This document shows positions 35,444 to 43,880 of a stretch of 64,000 nucleotides of DNA, piece after piece. The notes beneath the pieces are model-generated. The model made no database searches. It had not been told where the DNA came from and worked only from the letters and a program-made list of their open reading frames with translations. Source of the DNA: Bradyrhizobium sp. SRS-191 (GTDB lineage: Bacteria; Pseudomonadota; Alphaproteobacteria; Rhizobiales; Xanthobacteraceae); NCBI RefSeq assembly GCF_024586915.1, contig NZ_JANBVS010000010.1, positions 62,001-126,000 on the forward strand. Reading direction: 5' to 3'. The position numbers were made by a program, and so were the translations under genes. Each line of letters begins with the position of its first letter. The stretch's first letter is position 1.

Positions 35444-35884
35444 TCACGGGCGCAGATAGGAATATCCGCTCTGCTGTAGTTCAGTAAGGCGCACCACGCC
35501 GCCCTTCTCCGCCACCGCGAAGCCAGGCAAGAGGTCGTCGAGCTTGACACCTTGCGCCTTCATGGTGTTGGCGCAGGCTTCGAAGCCCACACCCGCCTTC
35601 ATCAGCCGCTCGGCCAGATCCGAGATGGTCTGATCGGCCGAGATCGCATGAAAGGCGCGCAGGCCCGGCCCGTGGATCACCAGCCGGATGTCGGCGCGGC
35701 CAGGCCCGCCGGTGCCATCCACGTGGTTCTGGACGTTGCCGAGCACGAATAGCGCGCGGTCCTGATCGGCGAGATGATAGGCCACGCGTTGGCGCGGAGA
35801 CTCCGTCGCGGCGCGAGCGCTGCCGACACCCAATAGTCCGAACAGGCTGGCAAGCCCGGCTTGCATCAAGGATCGTCGTTCCAT
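35444..35884 (-). CDS. Exported DsrE/DsrF-like protein (first)
   Basis: 146 residues from the ATG at 35884 (TAGGAG upstream). The N-terminus MERRSLMQAGLASLFGLLG carries a twin-arginine-like signal, so a folded protein is exported. The DsrE-like core (RADIRLVIHGPGLRAFH, FEACANTMKAQG with one Cys) resembles small sulfur-carrier proteins. In cytosolic DsrE the Cys carries persulfide; here Cys in EACANTM is the candidate. It is 67 bp before a YeeE gene, fitting a periplasmic sulfur shuttle. Confidence 0.75.
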   Translation of the reverse strand: MERRSLMQAGLASLFGLLGVGSARAATESPRQRVAYHLADQDRALFVLGNVQNHVDGTGGPGRADIRLVIHGPGLRAFHAISADQTISDLAERLMKAGVGFEACANTMKAQGVKLDDLLPGFAVAEKGGVVRLTELQQSGYSYLRP

Positions 35885-35892
35885 GGTCACTC

Positions 35893-36795
35893 CTAACGCG
35901 CGGCTGCAATGAATCCTGCGATGCGATCAGCGGCATCCTCGGCGGCAAGATCGCGGAAGAAGTGATCGGCGTCGTCGATCGTTTCCAGCCGGACGCGACT
36001 GCCGGCGCGCGCGGCCAGCGGCGCGAACGAGGCTGCCACGTCAGGTACGGTCTTGTCTTGCGCGGCCGCAAGCACCAGGACCGGAAGGCTCACGTCTTCG
36101 ATCAGCGCCGCCGTGTCTTGGCGCCGGTCGGCGCGATAAAATGCGGCGAAGGCGCGCGCCGTCACCTTGGCGTCGCGGCAATAGATGAAACCCGGCACCG
36201 ACATCCACTCGCCGCCGCGTCCAGCAGACACAGCAGCTTCAGCCTTGTCGAGCAGCGGCGCCAAGGGTTGGCCATAGCTCTCCGCATAGGCAGCCTTCAG
36301 GCTGGTCTCGATGCCCACCGTGGCCGGCGCCAGCAGGATCGCGCCTGCGATGGCGGCTTTCGGGTTGGCGACCAGATAGCGTGCGAGCTGATTGGCGCCG
36401 CGCGAATGCCCGAGCACGAAGATCCGCGACGACATCTTGCGCGCCTCGGCGAGCCAGGCGGCGATCTCTTCGATCGCATCGTCCGGTGCGTAGTCATGCG
36501 GCTTGGCGCAGTCGTACATGCCGGTACGGCGATCGAGGCCGAGCACGAGGTTGTGCGCGAGCGAGGCGATGCCGCGCTCCGCCAGCGCCTTCGACAGGCC
36601 CTGGATGGTTTCCATGTCCTTGTGCGCGAGCGTGCCGTGCGTCATCAGCACCAGCGGGACATCAGGCCCCGGCCGCCCCGGCAGCCTCAGCGTGGCGAGC
36701 GCCGTGCGGCCGCCGATGACGAGCTCGCGCGGCTCCTCAGCCGCCAGCGCAACCGAGGCAACGAGACTAACGACGAGAGCGAGCCACCACCGCAT
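35893..36795 (-). CDS. Exported alpha/beta hydrolase
   Basis: 300 residues with a signal peptide (MRWWLALVVSLVASVALAAEE). The alpha/beta-hydrolase nucleophile is Ser in LGHSRGANQ (G-x-S-x-G), the acid is likely Asp in AAAQDKTVP and the His is in DDADHFFRD. The ATG at 36795 with GAGGGA was chosen; an upstream start overlaps the preceding stop. Dienelactone-hydrolase-like by fold, but the substrate is unknown. Its place between two DsrE-like genes in a sox operon is odd: it might hydrolyse a thioester or S-sulfonate, which is conjecture. Confidence 0.78.
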   Translation of the reverse strand: MRWWLALVVSLVASVALAAEEPRELVIGGRTALATLRLPGRPGPDVPLVLMTHGTLAHKDMETIQGLSKALAERGIASLAHNLVLGLDRRTGMYDCAKPHDYAPDDAIEEIAAWLAEARKMSSRIFVLGHSRGANQLARYLVANPKAAIAGAILLAPATVGIETSLKAAYAESYGQPLAPLLDKAEAAVSAGRGGEWMSVPGFIYCRDAKVTARAFAAFYRADRRQDTAALIEDVSLPVLVLAAAQDKTVPDVAASFAPLAARAGSRVRLETIDDADHFFRDLAAEDAADRIAGFIAAAR

Positions 36796-36806
36796 CGCAA
36801 TTTCCC

Positions 36807-37271
36807 TCACGGACGCACAACCGTCCAGTGCTTCTCGGATAGCTCCAGCAACGTCGCGACGCCGGTCTTGACGACGGTCACGCCGGCGAGCAGCGGGGGC
36901 TGCCGTCCCTCCTTGCTCGCAAGCGTCTCCAATGTGTTGCCGCAGGCGATGAAGCTGACATTGGGCATCGACTTGGCGAAGCCAGCGACACGCTCCTTCA
37001 CCGGCGAGCGATCCGCCAGCAGCATGTCGAGGCCGCCATTGAACGCCACGACCACGATCTCGACCTCGTCACCCTCGCCGGAATAGTGACGGGAGACATT
37101 TGCGGCGACGTCGAGCACGGCGCGCATCTTGACCGGATCCTCATCGCTGATCTGCAGCGCGAGCCTGTGCGGCTCCGCTGCGGTCGCCATCGAAGCGGCC
37201 CCGCTTGCGGCCAGGGCAACGGATGCGGCCGCCAGCAGCATCTGGCGACGGCTGCATCCGGCGCTCGTCAC
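36807..37271 (-). CDS. Exported DsrE/DsrF-like protein (second)
   Basis: 154 residues from a GTG that overlaps the soxD stop (GTGA). A twin-arginine-like signal (CSRRQMLLAAASVAL) precedes a DsrE-like domain: LALQISDEDPVKMRAVLDVA, VEIVVVAFNGGLDMLL and a single Cys in VSFIACGNTLETL. It is only distantly like its neighbour at 35.4 kb, so the pair is not a recent duplication. Likely a periplasmic sulfur carrier serving the Sox pathway (inference from fold and operon). Confidence 0.75.
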   Translation of the reverse strand: MTSAGCSRRQMLLAAASVALAASGAASMATAAEPHRLALQISDEDPVKMRAVLDVAANVSRHYSGEGDEVEIVVVAFNGGLDMLLADRSPVKERVAGFAKSMPNVSFIACGNTLETLASKEGRQPPLLAGVTVVKTGVATLLELSEKHWTVVRP

Positions 37272-37990
37272 TCGACGCCCCGCGGCTTGCCGTCCTTGTC
37301 CTCAGGCGTGACGTCGACGGCGGTCGCACGTCCGGTGATCTTGACCGGCGCGATGCAGTTCTTCATGCACGGCTCCTTCTGCCAGAACGCCTTCTCGCTG
37401 GTCGCCCGGTCGTCCATGATGAACCCGCCTTCGTTCGGCATCTTGATCGTGGCGAGATTCTTGTCGGTCAACTCGAAGTTCTGATCGGTAACGACGTCGT
37501 TGAGATAGAGCACATAGGCGACTAGCGCGTAGTACTCGTCGACCTTCAGCGATTGCGGGCTGCCGAACGGCATCGCGTGGCGGACATAGTCGAACAAGGT
37601 GGAAGCGTAAGGCCAATAGGAGCCGACTGTCTTGACCGGGTTGTCCGAGGTCAGCGAGCCCTTGCCGCCGGCGAGCACCGGCCAGCGGCCGGCGCCCTCG
37701 CCGAACTCGCCATGACAGCTGGCGCAATTGTCCATGAACAGCTTCTCGCCCTGGGCGACGGTACCCTTGCCGGTCGGCAGACCCTGCCCGTCCGGACGCA
37801 CGTCGATGTCCCAGCCGCGGATCTCCTCGACCGTCGGCGCGCGGCCGATGTTGAAGCGCTGCGGCGCATTGGCCTCAGTCTTTGTTTCGGTCTTGGCCGC
37901 GATCTTCTCCTGCGGACCACCGGCGAGCGCGACCGAGCCCGTGAAGGTGGCCAGCGCGACTGCAATGATCAGCTTAGGCGACCTCGACAT
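37268..37990 (-). CDS. soxD: Sulfane dehydrogenase cytochrome c subunit SoxD
   Basis: 240 residues; signal peptide about 1-23, then one haem c motif CASCH (Cys89, Cys92, His93). It takes electrons from the SoxC molybdenum centre while sulfane sulfur on SoxY is oxidised to sulfonate. No second CxxCH is present; a late pair Cys208/Cys212 (PCMKNC) lacks the His. Two-haem SoxD proteins are known, so this is a one-haem form. Its ATG lies 17 bases inside soxC, so the pair is translationally coupled. Confidence 0.9.
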   Translation of the reverse strand: MSRSPKLIIAVALATFTGSVALAGGPQEKIAAKTETKTEANAPQRFNIGRAPTVEEIRGWDIDVRPDGQGLPTGKGTVAQGEKLFMDNCASCHGEFGEGAGRWPVLAGGKGSLTSDNPVKTVGSYWPYASTLFDYVRHAMPFGSPQSLKVDEYYALVAYVLYLNDVVTDQNFELTDKNLATIKMPNEGGFIMDDRATSEKAFWQKEPCMKNCIAPVKITGRATAVDVTPEDKDGKPRGVE

Positions 37991-39257
37991 TCTCGACCTC
38001 ACCGTTTGCCTGCACATGCCAGGTCTGGATGCCATTGTTGTGATAGATGGAGTTGTAGCCGCGCACCTTGCGCAGCTCGGCCTTGGATGGCTGGACGTAA
38101 CCGGTCTCGTCCTGCACACGCGACTGCAGCAGCAGCTCCTCGCCGTTCCAGTCGAACTCGTAGTAGAAGCGCGTCAGCGCCTTGTCGAGCACCGGACCGT
38201 CGATCCGCGCCGGCCACCAGTTGCGGCCGCCATCCAACGACACGTCAACGCGCTTGACCTTGCCGTTGCCCGACCAGGCCAGGCCCGAGACGATCGTAAA
38301 GCCCTTGCCATGCTTGATCGGCGCCTGCGGGCTCGGGCTGGTGATGACAGACTTCGCATCCATCGACCAGGTGAAGCGCCGCGCCTTGCCGTTCGGCAGC
38401 AGGTCCGTGTACTTCGAGGTCTCCTCGCGAGTCTGCCAGGGCTGATCTCCGACCTCGATGCGCCGCAGCCACTTGACCCAGAGATTCCCCTGCCATCCCG
38501 GCACGACGAGCCGCATCGGATAGCCCTGCTCGGGATACAGCGCCTCACCGTTCATCTTGTAGGCGATGATGCAGTCGTCGAGTGCCTTCTCGATCGGCAG
38601 GCTGCGATCCATCGACGCGGAGTCGGCGCCCTCGACTAGCAGCCATTTGCCACTGGGCTTGACGCCGGTCTCCTCCAGCAGCGTGCGCAGCGAGACGCCG
38701 GTGTACTGCACGCAGTGGATCATGCCGTGGGTGAACTGGCAGCCGTTGAGCTGGGCGCCGCGCCATTCCATGCCGGAATTCGCCGCGCATTCCATGAAGT
38801 GGATGCGGTTGACACGCGGGTAGCGCTTGAGCTCGTCGAGCGACAGTATGAGCGGCCGCTCGACCAGGCCGTGGATCATCAGCCGGTGATCGGCCGGATC
38901 GACCTCGGCGACGCCGCCATGATGGCGCTCGAAGCACAGCCCGTTCGGCGTGATGATGCCTTCGAGCTCATGCAGCGGCGTGAAGCTGACCGAGGATTCG
39001 CGCGACGCCGTCAGCCATTCGACGTCGCGGCGGATGACGTCCTTCTCGAACTTCGATGGCTTGCCGTAGGGTCGCACCGCCACGCCCTCGCCGAGCGTCC
39101 GCGTCCATTCCGGCACGTTCGGCGGCTGGTTGGCGGGATTGCCGGCTCCCGCACGCGCCTGCGTCGCGAGCGCGGTCGCTGCGAGGCCGCCCGCCGCCGT
39201 CAGGAAGCCGCGGCGCGACGCGCGAGGGGATGAGTAAAAAGATTTGTCCTTGGACAT
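37974..39257 (-). CDS. soxC: Sulfane dehydrogenase molybdenum subunit SoxC
   Basis: 427 residues of the sulfite-oxidase family. Tat signal (ASRRGFLTAAGGLAATALA), molybdopterin domain with the Mo-ligand Cys in FMECAANSGMEW, and a C-terminal Mo-co dimerisation domain (about 300-420). With SoxD it removes six electrons from the outer sulfur of SoxY-bound intermediates, which lets the cell oxidise thiosulfate fully to sulfate without storing sulfur. The ATG at 39257 with GGAG was preferred to a GTG at 39266 that overlaps the soxB stop. Confidence 0.95.
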   Translation of the reverse strand: MSKDKSFYSSPRASRRGFLTAAGGLAATALATQARAGAGNPANQPPNVPEWTRTLGEGVAVRPYGKPSKFEKDVIRRDVEWLTASRESSVSFTPLHELEGIITPNGLCFERHHGGVAEVDPADHRLMIHGLVERPLILSLDELKRYPRVNRIHFMECAANSGMEWRGAQLNGCQFTHGMIHCVQYTGVSLRTLLEETGVKPSGKWLLVEGADSASMDRSLPIEKALDDCIIAYKMNGEALYPEQGYPMRLVVPGWQGNLWVKWLRRIEVGDQPWQTREETSKYTDLLPNGKARRFTWSMDAKSVITSPSPQAPIKHGKGFTIVSGLAWSGNGKVKRVDVSLDGGRNWWPARIDGPVLDKALTRFYYEFDWNGEELLLQSRVQDETGYVQPSKAELRKVRGYNSIYHNNGIQTWHVQANGEVENVEVA

Positions 39258-39262
39258 CGTCG

Positions 39263-40942
39263 TCACACTCCGGAGACTTTGACGGCCCGGTTGGGCTCGA
39301 GACGCACGGTTTTCTGGCGCTGCAGATAGTTCGACACGACCTCCCAGATCGGCGGGCCCTGCGTGCCTTCATTGACGCTGGCCCAGCCGGCGACCTGATA
39401 TTCGCGCGCCCGATCGATCGCGGCGCCGGTCTTGATCAGGCGCATGTCGGAGATGCGCTGCCCCTGGGGCTTATTGACATCGATCGCATAGGACATGCCG
39501 CCGATGCGGACCATGTCGCCGCCCTGCTGGTAGTACGGGTCGACGTTGAACAGATTGTCGGCGACGTCCTCGATGATCTCCTTGAGGCGCGTGCCGGTCA
39601 TGCCCATGCGATACACCGCGGGATAGGTGATCGCGGTGGCATTGGTGACGTCCTCGAAGGTGATGTCTTGGCCGGGCATCACGCTGGTGCCCCAGCGGAA
39701 GCCCGGCGACAGCGCGATCTCCGCGTCGCGCTCCTGCAGCAGCGCCTGGCAGATCAGGTCGTCGAAGGTGCCGTTGAAATTGCCGCGGCGATACAGCAGC
39801 GTCTCCGTACGTCCCAGCGGACGGGCGAGCTCGGCGGCGAACGGCTTGCGCACCTCGGCAATCTTGGCGGCCATCGCCGTGTCAGGTGTAATCACGTCGG
39901 AGAACAGCGGGATCAGCTTGTAGCGATAGCCTTTCACCTCGCCATCCCCAACGTCGAGATCGAGCCGCGAGACGAACTTGCCCGAGGAGCCCGACGCAAT
40001 CAGCAAGGTCTTGCCGACCTTGACCGCTTCAGGCAGCGCATCATGGGTGTGACCGGTCAGGATGACGTCGAGGCCCTTGACGCGGCTCGCGAGCTTGCGG
40101 TCGACGTCGAAGCCATTGTGCGACAGCAGCACGACCAAGCCAGCGCCGTCCTTGCGCGCCTTGTCGACCTGGGTCTGGACGTCCTCCTCACGCACGCCGA
40201 ACGACCAGTTCGGAATCATCCAGCGCGGATTGGCGACGGGCGTATACGGGAAGGCTTGGCCGAGCACCGCGATCTTGACGCCGCCGCGCTCGATCATCGT
40301 CGAAGCTTCGAACGCCGGCTCGTTCCACTCGGTGTCGCGGATGTTGAGACCGAGGAACGGGAAGCCGAGCGCATCGACCGCCTGCTTGACGCGCTCGGTG
40401 CCGTAGGTGAACTCCCAATGCCCCGTCATCGCATCGGGCTTCAGCAGCGCCATGCAGTCGATCATGTCCTGGCCGCGGGTCTTCAGCGACGTCCAGGATC
40501 CCTGCCAGGTGTCGCCGCCGTCGAGCAGCACCACCTTGTCGCCGCGCTCGGCGCGGATCGCCTTGATGACGGTCGCGGCACGATCGAGCCCGCCGATCCG
40601 CCCATAGGTCTTGGCGAGCGCCTCGAAATCCTCCGAGGTCAGCGCATAGGCCGACGACGAGCCCGGCGCGATGCCGAAGCGGGTGAGAAACTCGTTGCCG
40701 GTGACATGCGGCGGCTGGCCCTTGGCGTCGCCGACACCGAGATTGGTCGAGGGCTCGCGGAAATACAGCGGCATGAGCTGGCCGTGAATGTCCGTGACAT
40801 GCACCAGCGTGACGTTGCCGACCGGCTCGAACGCGAGAAGCTCTTTCTCGGTCAGCTTCTGCTGGGCGAAGGCGCGGGACGTGCCGCCCGTCAAGGCAGC
40901 CGCCGCCAATGCGACCTGAACGAATTCGCGACGCGATATCAT
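39263..40942 (-). CDS. soxB: Thiosulfohydrolase SoxB
   Basis: 559 residues of the 5'-nucleotidase fold with a Tat signal (SRREFVQVALAAAAL). Dimanganese-site motifs are VTDIHGQLMP, LLDGGDTWQGS, TGHWEFTYG and LTGHTHDALP, as in characterised SoxB. It hydrolyses the terminal sulfonate from SoxY-S-S-sulfonate, releasing sulfate. AAGGAAGAG precedes the ATG. Lies between soxA and soxC in the usual order. Confidence 0.97.
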   Translation of the reverse strand: MISRREFVQVALAAAALTGGTSRAFAQQKLTEKELLAFEPVGNVTLVHVTDIHGQLMPLYFREPSTNLGVGDAKGQPPHVTGNEFLTRFGIAPGSSSAYALTSEDFEALAKTYGRIGGLDRAATVIKAIRAERGDKVVLLDGGDTWQGSWTSLKTRGQDMIDCMALLKPDAMTGHWEFTYGTERVKQAVDALGFPFLGLNIRDTEWNEPAFEASTMIERGGVKIAVLGQAFPYTPVANPRWMIPNWSFGVREEDVQTQVDKARKDGAGLVVLLSHNGFDVDRKLASRVKGLDVILTGHTHDALPEAVKVGKTLLIASGSSGKFVSRLDLDVGDGEVKGYRYKLIPLFSDVITPDTAMAAKIAEVRKPFAAELARPLGRTETLLYRRGNFNGTFDDLICQALLQERDAEIALSPGFRWGTSVMPGQDITFEDVTNATAITYPAVYRMGMTGTRLKEIIEDVADNLFNVDPYYQQGGDMVRIGGMSYAIDVNKPQGQRISDMRLIKTGAAIDRAREYQVAGWASVNEGTQGPPIWEVVSNYLQRQKTVRLEPNRAVKVSGV

Positions 40943-40963
40943 GATGTCTCTTCCTTGTGTCCG

Positions 40964-41788
40964 CTAGTTGCGGACCGACGGTGTCTCGACGGGCAGGCCG
41001 ATGCCGCGCCAGGCGACGTAGAGCTCGAGCGCGAGGAATTCATCCGACAGCGGCTTGTAGGGCACGCCGCGCACGTCGAACATGCAGCCCTCGAACCGTT
41101 CGTGCAGAGGGATCAGGCGCTGATCACGTAGCCGGTAGGTCGGAAAGCCGTTGGTCTGGCCCTGGCTGAGGAAGTCGGCACGCATGAACTTGCCGTTGTT
41201 CTTCTCGTGGCAGGAGGCGCAGGCGAGATCGAGCTGGCCGACCCTGGTATAGTAGATCTCCTTGCCCTTCTCGAACCACGGCGACATCGGACCGTCGGTC
41301 TTCACCGCCACCGGCATTCCGCGGGACTGGAAGCGGATGAAGGTCGTCATGTCCGTCAGCTCCTTGGACTTGAACGCCCAAGGCTGCGCCTTCATGTGCT
41401 CGGTGCGGCAGATGTTGATCTGCTGCTCGAGATTGACCGGCTTGTTGAGCTTCTCGCTCCATTTGGGCATCGCAGCGCCGACGCCCTTCATGGTCGTCTC
41501 CGCCTCGCCATGACAGCTCATGCACGACTTGCCCTCGCTGCCGTCGACCGTCTTCCACATGTCGGCGGCCCGCTCCACCGCGAGGAAGCCCGGGTTCTCC
41601 AGGTCGTCGTCCTGGAGCGCGCGGGTCTCCTTGGTGCGGAATTGATAGCCCGAGATGATGGTCTTGAAGACATGACCGGGAGGCGCCGGAATGCCCTTCC
41701 GTTCCGCCTCCTGCCCGAACACAGCCATGGCCGAGAGGGTCAGCGCGGCCGTGGCCAGGACAGCGAGAGAACCGTAGCGAATGGACAT
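40964..41788 (-). CDS. soxA: L-cysteine S-thiosulfotransferase dihaem subunit SoxA
   Basis: 274 residues with a signal peptide (about 1-25). Two haem c motifs, CMSCH (89-93) and CASCH (190-194), and the active-site cysteine Cys235 in RFEGCMFDVRG, which carries the cysteine persulfide ligand in known SoxA. With SoxX it joins thiosulfate to the carrier SoxY. GGGGAG precedes the ATG; the next gene, soxB, begins 21 bp after its stop. Confidence 0.96.
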   Translation of the reverse strand: MSIRYGSLAVLATAALTLSAMAVFGQEAERKGIPAPPGHVFKTIISGYQFRTKETRALQDDDLENPGFLAVERAADMWKTVDGSEGKSCMSCHGEAETTMKGVGAAMPKWSEKLNKPVNLEQQINICRTEHMKAQPWAFKSKELTDMTTFIRFQSRGMPVAVKTDGPMSPWFEKGKEIYYTRVGQLDLACASCHEKNNGKFMRADFLSQGQTNGFPTYRLRDQRLIPLHERFEGCMFDVRGVPYKPLSDEFLALELYVAWRGIGLPVETPSVRN

Positions 41789-41822
41789 CCGTCACTCCCC
41801 GTAGCGATCGGCAGCCGGCCGA

Positions 41823-42149
41823 TCAGGCCTTCAACGCGATCTTTTCCTCGGCCGTCACCACCGAGCCGTCGTCATCGGTCCAGGCGAACTTGAAGGTGCC
41901 TTCCTCGTCGATCCTGGCGTCGAACTGGATGTACGGGTTGGCGGAGATCGCCGGCTCCAGCGTGCAGGAGAACACCGGCTTGCCGTTGAACTCGCAGGCG
42001 AACTTGTTGATGATCTTGCGTGGGATCGGCTTGCCCTGCGCATCCTTGCGTTGGCCCGATTCCATCAGATGCGAGACCAGCGTCTTGATCTGGATGATCT
42101 CGCCCTTCTTGGCTTCCTTCGGAAGCTTGATCCGCGGCTTGTCTGCCAT
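41823..42149 (-). CDS. soxZ: Sulfur carrier chaperone SoxZ
   Basis: 108 residues, no signal peptide, with the SoxZ immunoglobulin-like fold: IRLPKEAKKGEIIQIKTLVS near the start and FEFAWTDDDGS-like C-terminal strands. It forms the SoxYZ heterodimer in the cytoplasm and is exported by riding on the Tat signal of SoxY. GGGGAGAG precedes the ATG. Confidence 0.95.
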   Translation of the reverse strand: MADKPRIKLPKEAKKGEIIQIKTLVSHLMESGQRKDAQGKPIPRKIINKFACEFNGKPVFSCTLEPAISANPYIQFDARIDEEGTFKFAWTDDDGSVVTAEEKIALKA

Positions 42150-42167
42150 ATCAGTCTCTCCCCTGTC

Positions 42168-42620
42168 TCAGCCGCCACAGCCGCCGATGGTGACCTTGAC
42201 GGTCTTGCGCTCGGTGAACAGCGAGCCGTCGCTCATCTTGGCGACCGCGATCACGTTCTGGGTCTGCGCCAGACGGATGCGGATCGAAGCCTCGGCCTTG
42301 CCGGACATCGGCGTGAACATCAGCGTCGCAACGCCGGCGTTCGGATTGCCGTCGGCCACGAACAGCACCTCCTTGACGTAGTTCTCGGCGGTCATCGGGC
42401 TCTCCACCGTGAGCGCGAGCGGCACGGTGTTGCCGTTCTCGGCGATCTCCGGCAGATCCAGCGTGATCTTGCCCTTCGCGGCTTCCTTGCCGCCGGTGAA
42501 CTTCTTGATCAGCTCGGCCGCGTCGTTGCTCGGCTCGGCGTTGGCGGCCATCGGCAGGACCGTCAGGGCGACGAAACCGCCGCCGAGAAGGAACGCCTGT
42601 CGTCTGTTGATTGCGCCCAT
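42168..42620 (-). CDS. soxY: Sulfur carrier protein SoxY
   Basis: 150 residues with a Tat signal (INRRQAFLLGGGFVALTV) and the invariant C-terminal arm KVTIGGCGG, Cys148, to which all pathway intermediates are attached. All Sox enzymes act on this arm. GGAGG precedes the ATG. The 20-bp gap to soxX and 18-bp gap to soxZ show a tight operon. Confidence 0.97.
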   Translation of the reverse strand: MGAINRRQAFLLGGGFVALTVLPMAANAEPSNDAAELIKKFTGGKEAAKGKITLDLPEIAENGNTVPLALTVESPMTAENYVKEVLFVADGNPNAGVATLMFTPMSGKAEASIRIRLAQTQNVIAVAKMSDGSLFTERKTVKVTIGGCGG

Positions 42621-42640
42621 GCATCATCCTCCAGAGGCGG

Positions 42641-43084
42641 TTATTTCAATGTTTCGAGAAAGGCCACGACGTCCTCGACCTGCGCTGCGGTGAGAACCGG
42701 CTTGCCGGCGAACTCCGGGCGTACGCGATTGAGGCCGTCGTTCTTGTAGAAGGCGGGCATCACCGTATCGGTGAAGATCCGCTTGGGATCGGCAACGATG
42801 AGGCGCAGCTGCGCTGTGTTGTAGCGGGTCGCGACGCCGTCGAGTGACGGACCGAACTCGCCGTGAAACTCTTCGGACTTCAGCGCCGAGACCTGATGAC
42901 AGGCGAGGCAATTGCCCAGCGTTCTGGTCAAAAACACCTTCTTGCCGGCATCGGCATTGCCGGGCGCGCCCGTCAGTGACTTCGGAATGGCGTAGTCGAC
43001 GACATCGAGCCTGATCGGCTCGTCGCCCCGCGCCGTTGCTGAAAGCAACGCGCAGAACAAGGCGGCCGGAATCAAACGGCGCAT
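42641..43084 (-). CDS. soxX: SoxX monohaem cytochrome c
   Basis: 147 residues with a signal peptide (MRRLIPAALFCALLSATARG). One haem motif CLACH (59-63) and Met109 in TVMPAFY as likely distal ligand. Partner of SoxA in thiosulfate coupling. First gene of the sox operon; operator site B is about 62 bp upstream of its ATG. Confidence 0.95.
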   Translation of the reverse strand: MRRLIPAALFCALLSATARGDEPIRLDVVDYAIPKSLTGAPGNADAGKKVFLTRTLGNCLACHQVSALKSEEFHGEFGPSLDGVATRYNTAQLRLIVADPKRIFTDTVMPAFYKNDGLNRVRPEFAGKPVLTAAQVEDVVAFLETLK

Positions 43085-43145
43085 GCTTCCACCCTGACCG
43101 ACGAGGCTTCCCCTCGCCTGCTAACCCGACGGACTTACGGCCCGT

Positions 43146-43175
43146 CATATTCACGAATTATGATTTGAGAATATG
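43146..43175. promoter_or_regulatory. SqrR/SoxR-type operator, site B (soxX promoter)
   Basis: CATATTC (43146-43152) and its inverse GAATATG (43169-43175) flank an internal ATTA-N8-GAAT, nearly the ATTC-N8-GAAT pattern. The two outer arms are perfect inverted copies 16 bp apart, so two dimers might bind side by side. It is the only such element in front of the main sox operon. Confidence 0.68.
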
Positions 43176-43209
43176 ATTGATGTCAACCGAATTCGATGCG
43201 GCGGTGCAC

Positions 43210-43800
43210 TCAACCTTTGGACGCGGCGAGATAGTCGCGGAACGTGCCGCGCTCATAGGCCTTCTCGCGCACGAAACGAAACATCGCGAGGAAATGCGGT
43301 GGCTTGAGATAGCCCGGCGCCCGCGCCACCTCGCGCGCGAGCGGCTCCTTGGCGGCGACGCCATCGGCGGACGGCGGAAAGAACTGGAAGGTCGGCGTGA
43401 ACCTGATGGCATAGCGCTCGGCGAGCTCCTTCTCGGTGAGCTCCTTGCCGTCGAAATCGGTGACCTTGCGGGCGCCGAGCAGATTGAGCTGCAGCACCTC
43501 GAAATTCGCGCGGATGTAGTCGGCGATACCGGCATCGGCGAAGTTCACCAGATGCGTCTCGCGGCAATACGGACAGCCGCGCAGCTCCCACATGATCGCG
43601 AGCCGCTTGCCTTCCGATGCCGCGCTGTCGAGATCTTCGCGCAGGTCGAGGAAGCTGTTGAGAAACCACGACTGATGATACAGCCCGTCGTCACCGAGCA
43701 CCGCATCCGCCTGCGCCGGCCTCGGCACGGCGCCGAGCACCGAAACGGCGGGGAGCATGACCATCAGATCGCGCCGCGTCATCGTCGGGTTCGAGGTCAT
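43210..43800 (-). CDS. soxW: Periplasmic thioredoxin-like protein SoxW
   Basis: 196 residues from the ATG at 43800; a longer start at 43848 would lie in the operator. A twin-arginine-like signal (MTRRDLMVMLPAVSVLGA) precedes a thioredoxin fold with active site RGCPYC (Cys76, Cys79). SoxW with SoxV (CcdA) keeps the SoxY cysteine reduced. It is transcribed away from the unknown gene at 43881 from a shared operator region, and ends upstream of the soxX promoter. Confidence 0.9.
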   Translation of the reverse strand: MTSNPTMTRRDLMVMLPAVSVLGAVPRPAQADAVLGDDGLYHQSWFLNSFLDLREDLDSAASEGKRLAIMWELRGCPYCRETHLVNFADAGIADYIRANFEVLQLNLLGARKVTDFDGKELTEKELAERYAIRFTPTFQFFPPSADGVAAKEPLAREVARAPGYLKPPHFLAMFRFVREKAYERGTFRDYLAASKG

Positions 43801-43846
43801 GAGCCTGCTCACGCGCTTTGCCAAATCGGCTGAAGTTCGATACACC

Positions 43847-43867
43847 ATATTCGAATAATAGAATGTG
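43847..43867. promoter_or_regulatory. SqrR/SoxR-type operator, site C (soxW / divergent gene)
   Basis: ATATTC-GAATAATA-GAATGTG includes an exact ATTC-N8-GAAT. It lies 46 bp from the soxW start and 14 bp from the opposite gene start, where binding would block both promoters. Confidence 0.72.
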
Positions 43868-43880
43868 AAAAGGACATTCG

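Noticed and set aside
39056..41131. Plus-strand frame of about 690 codons over soxB and soxA
   Set aside because: Shadow of the sox genes; no domain and no start signal.
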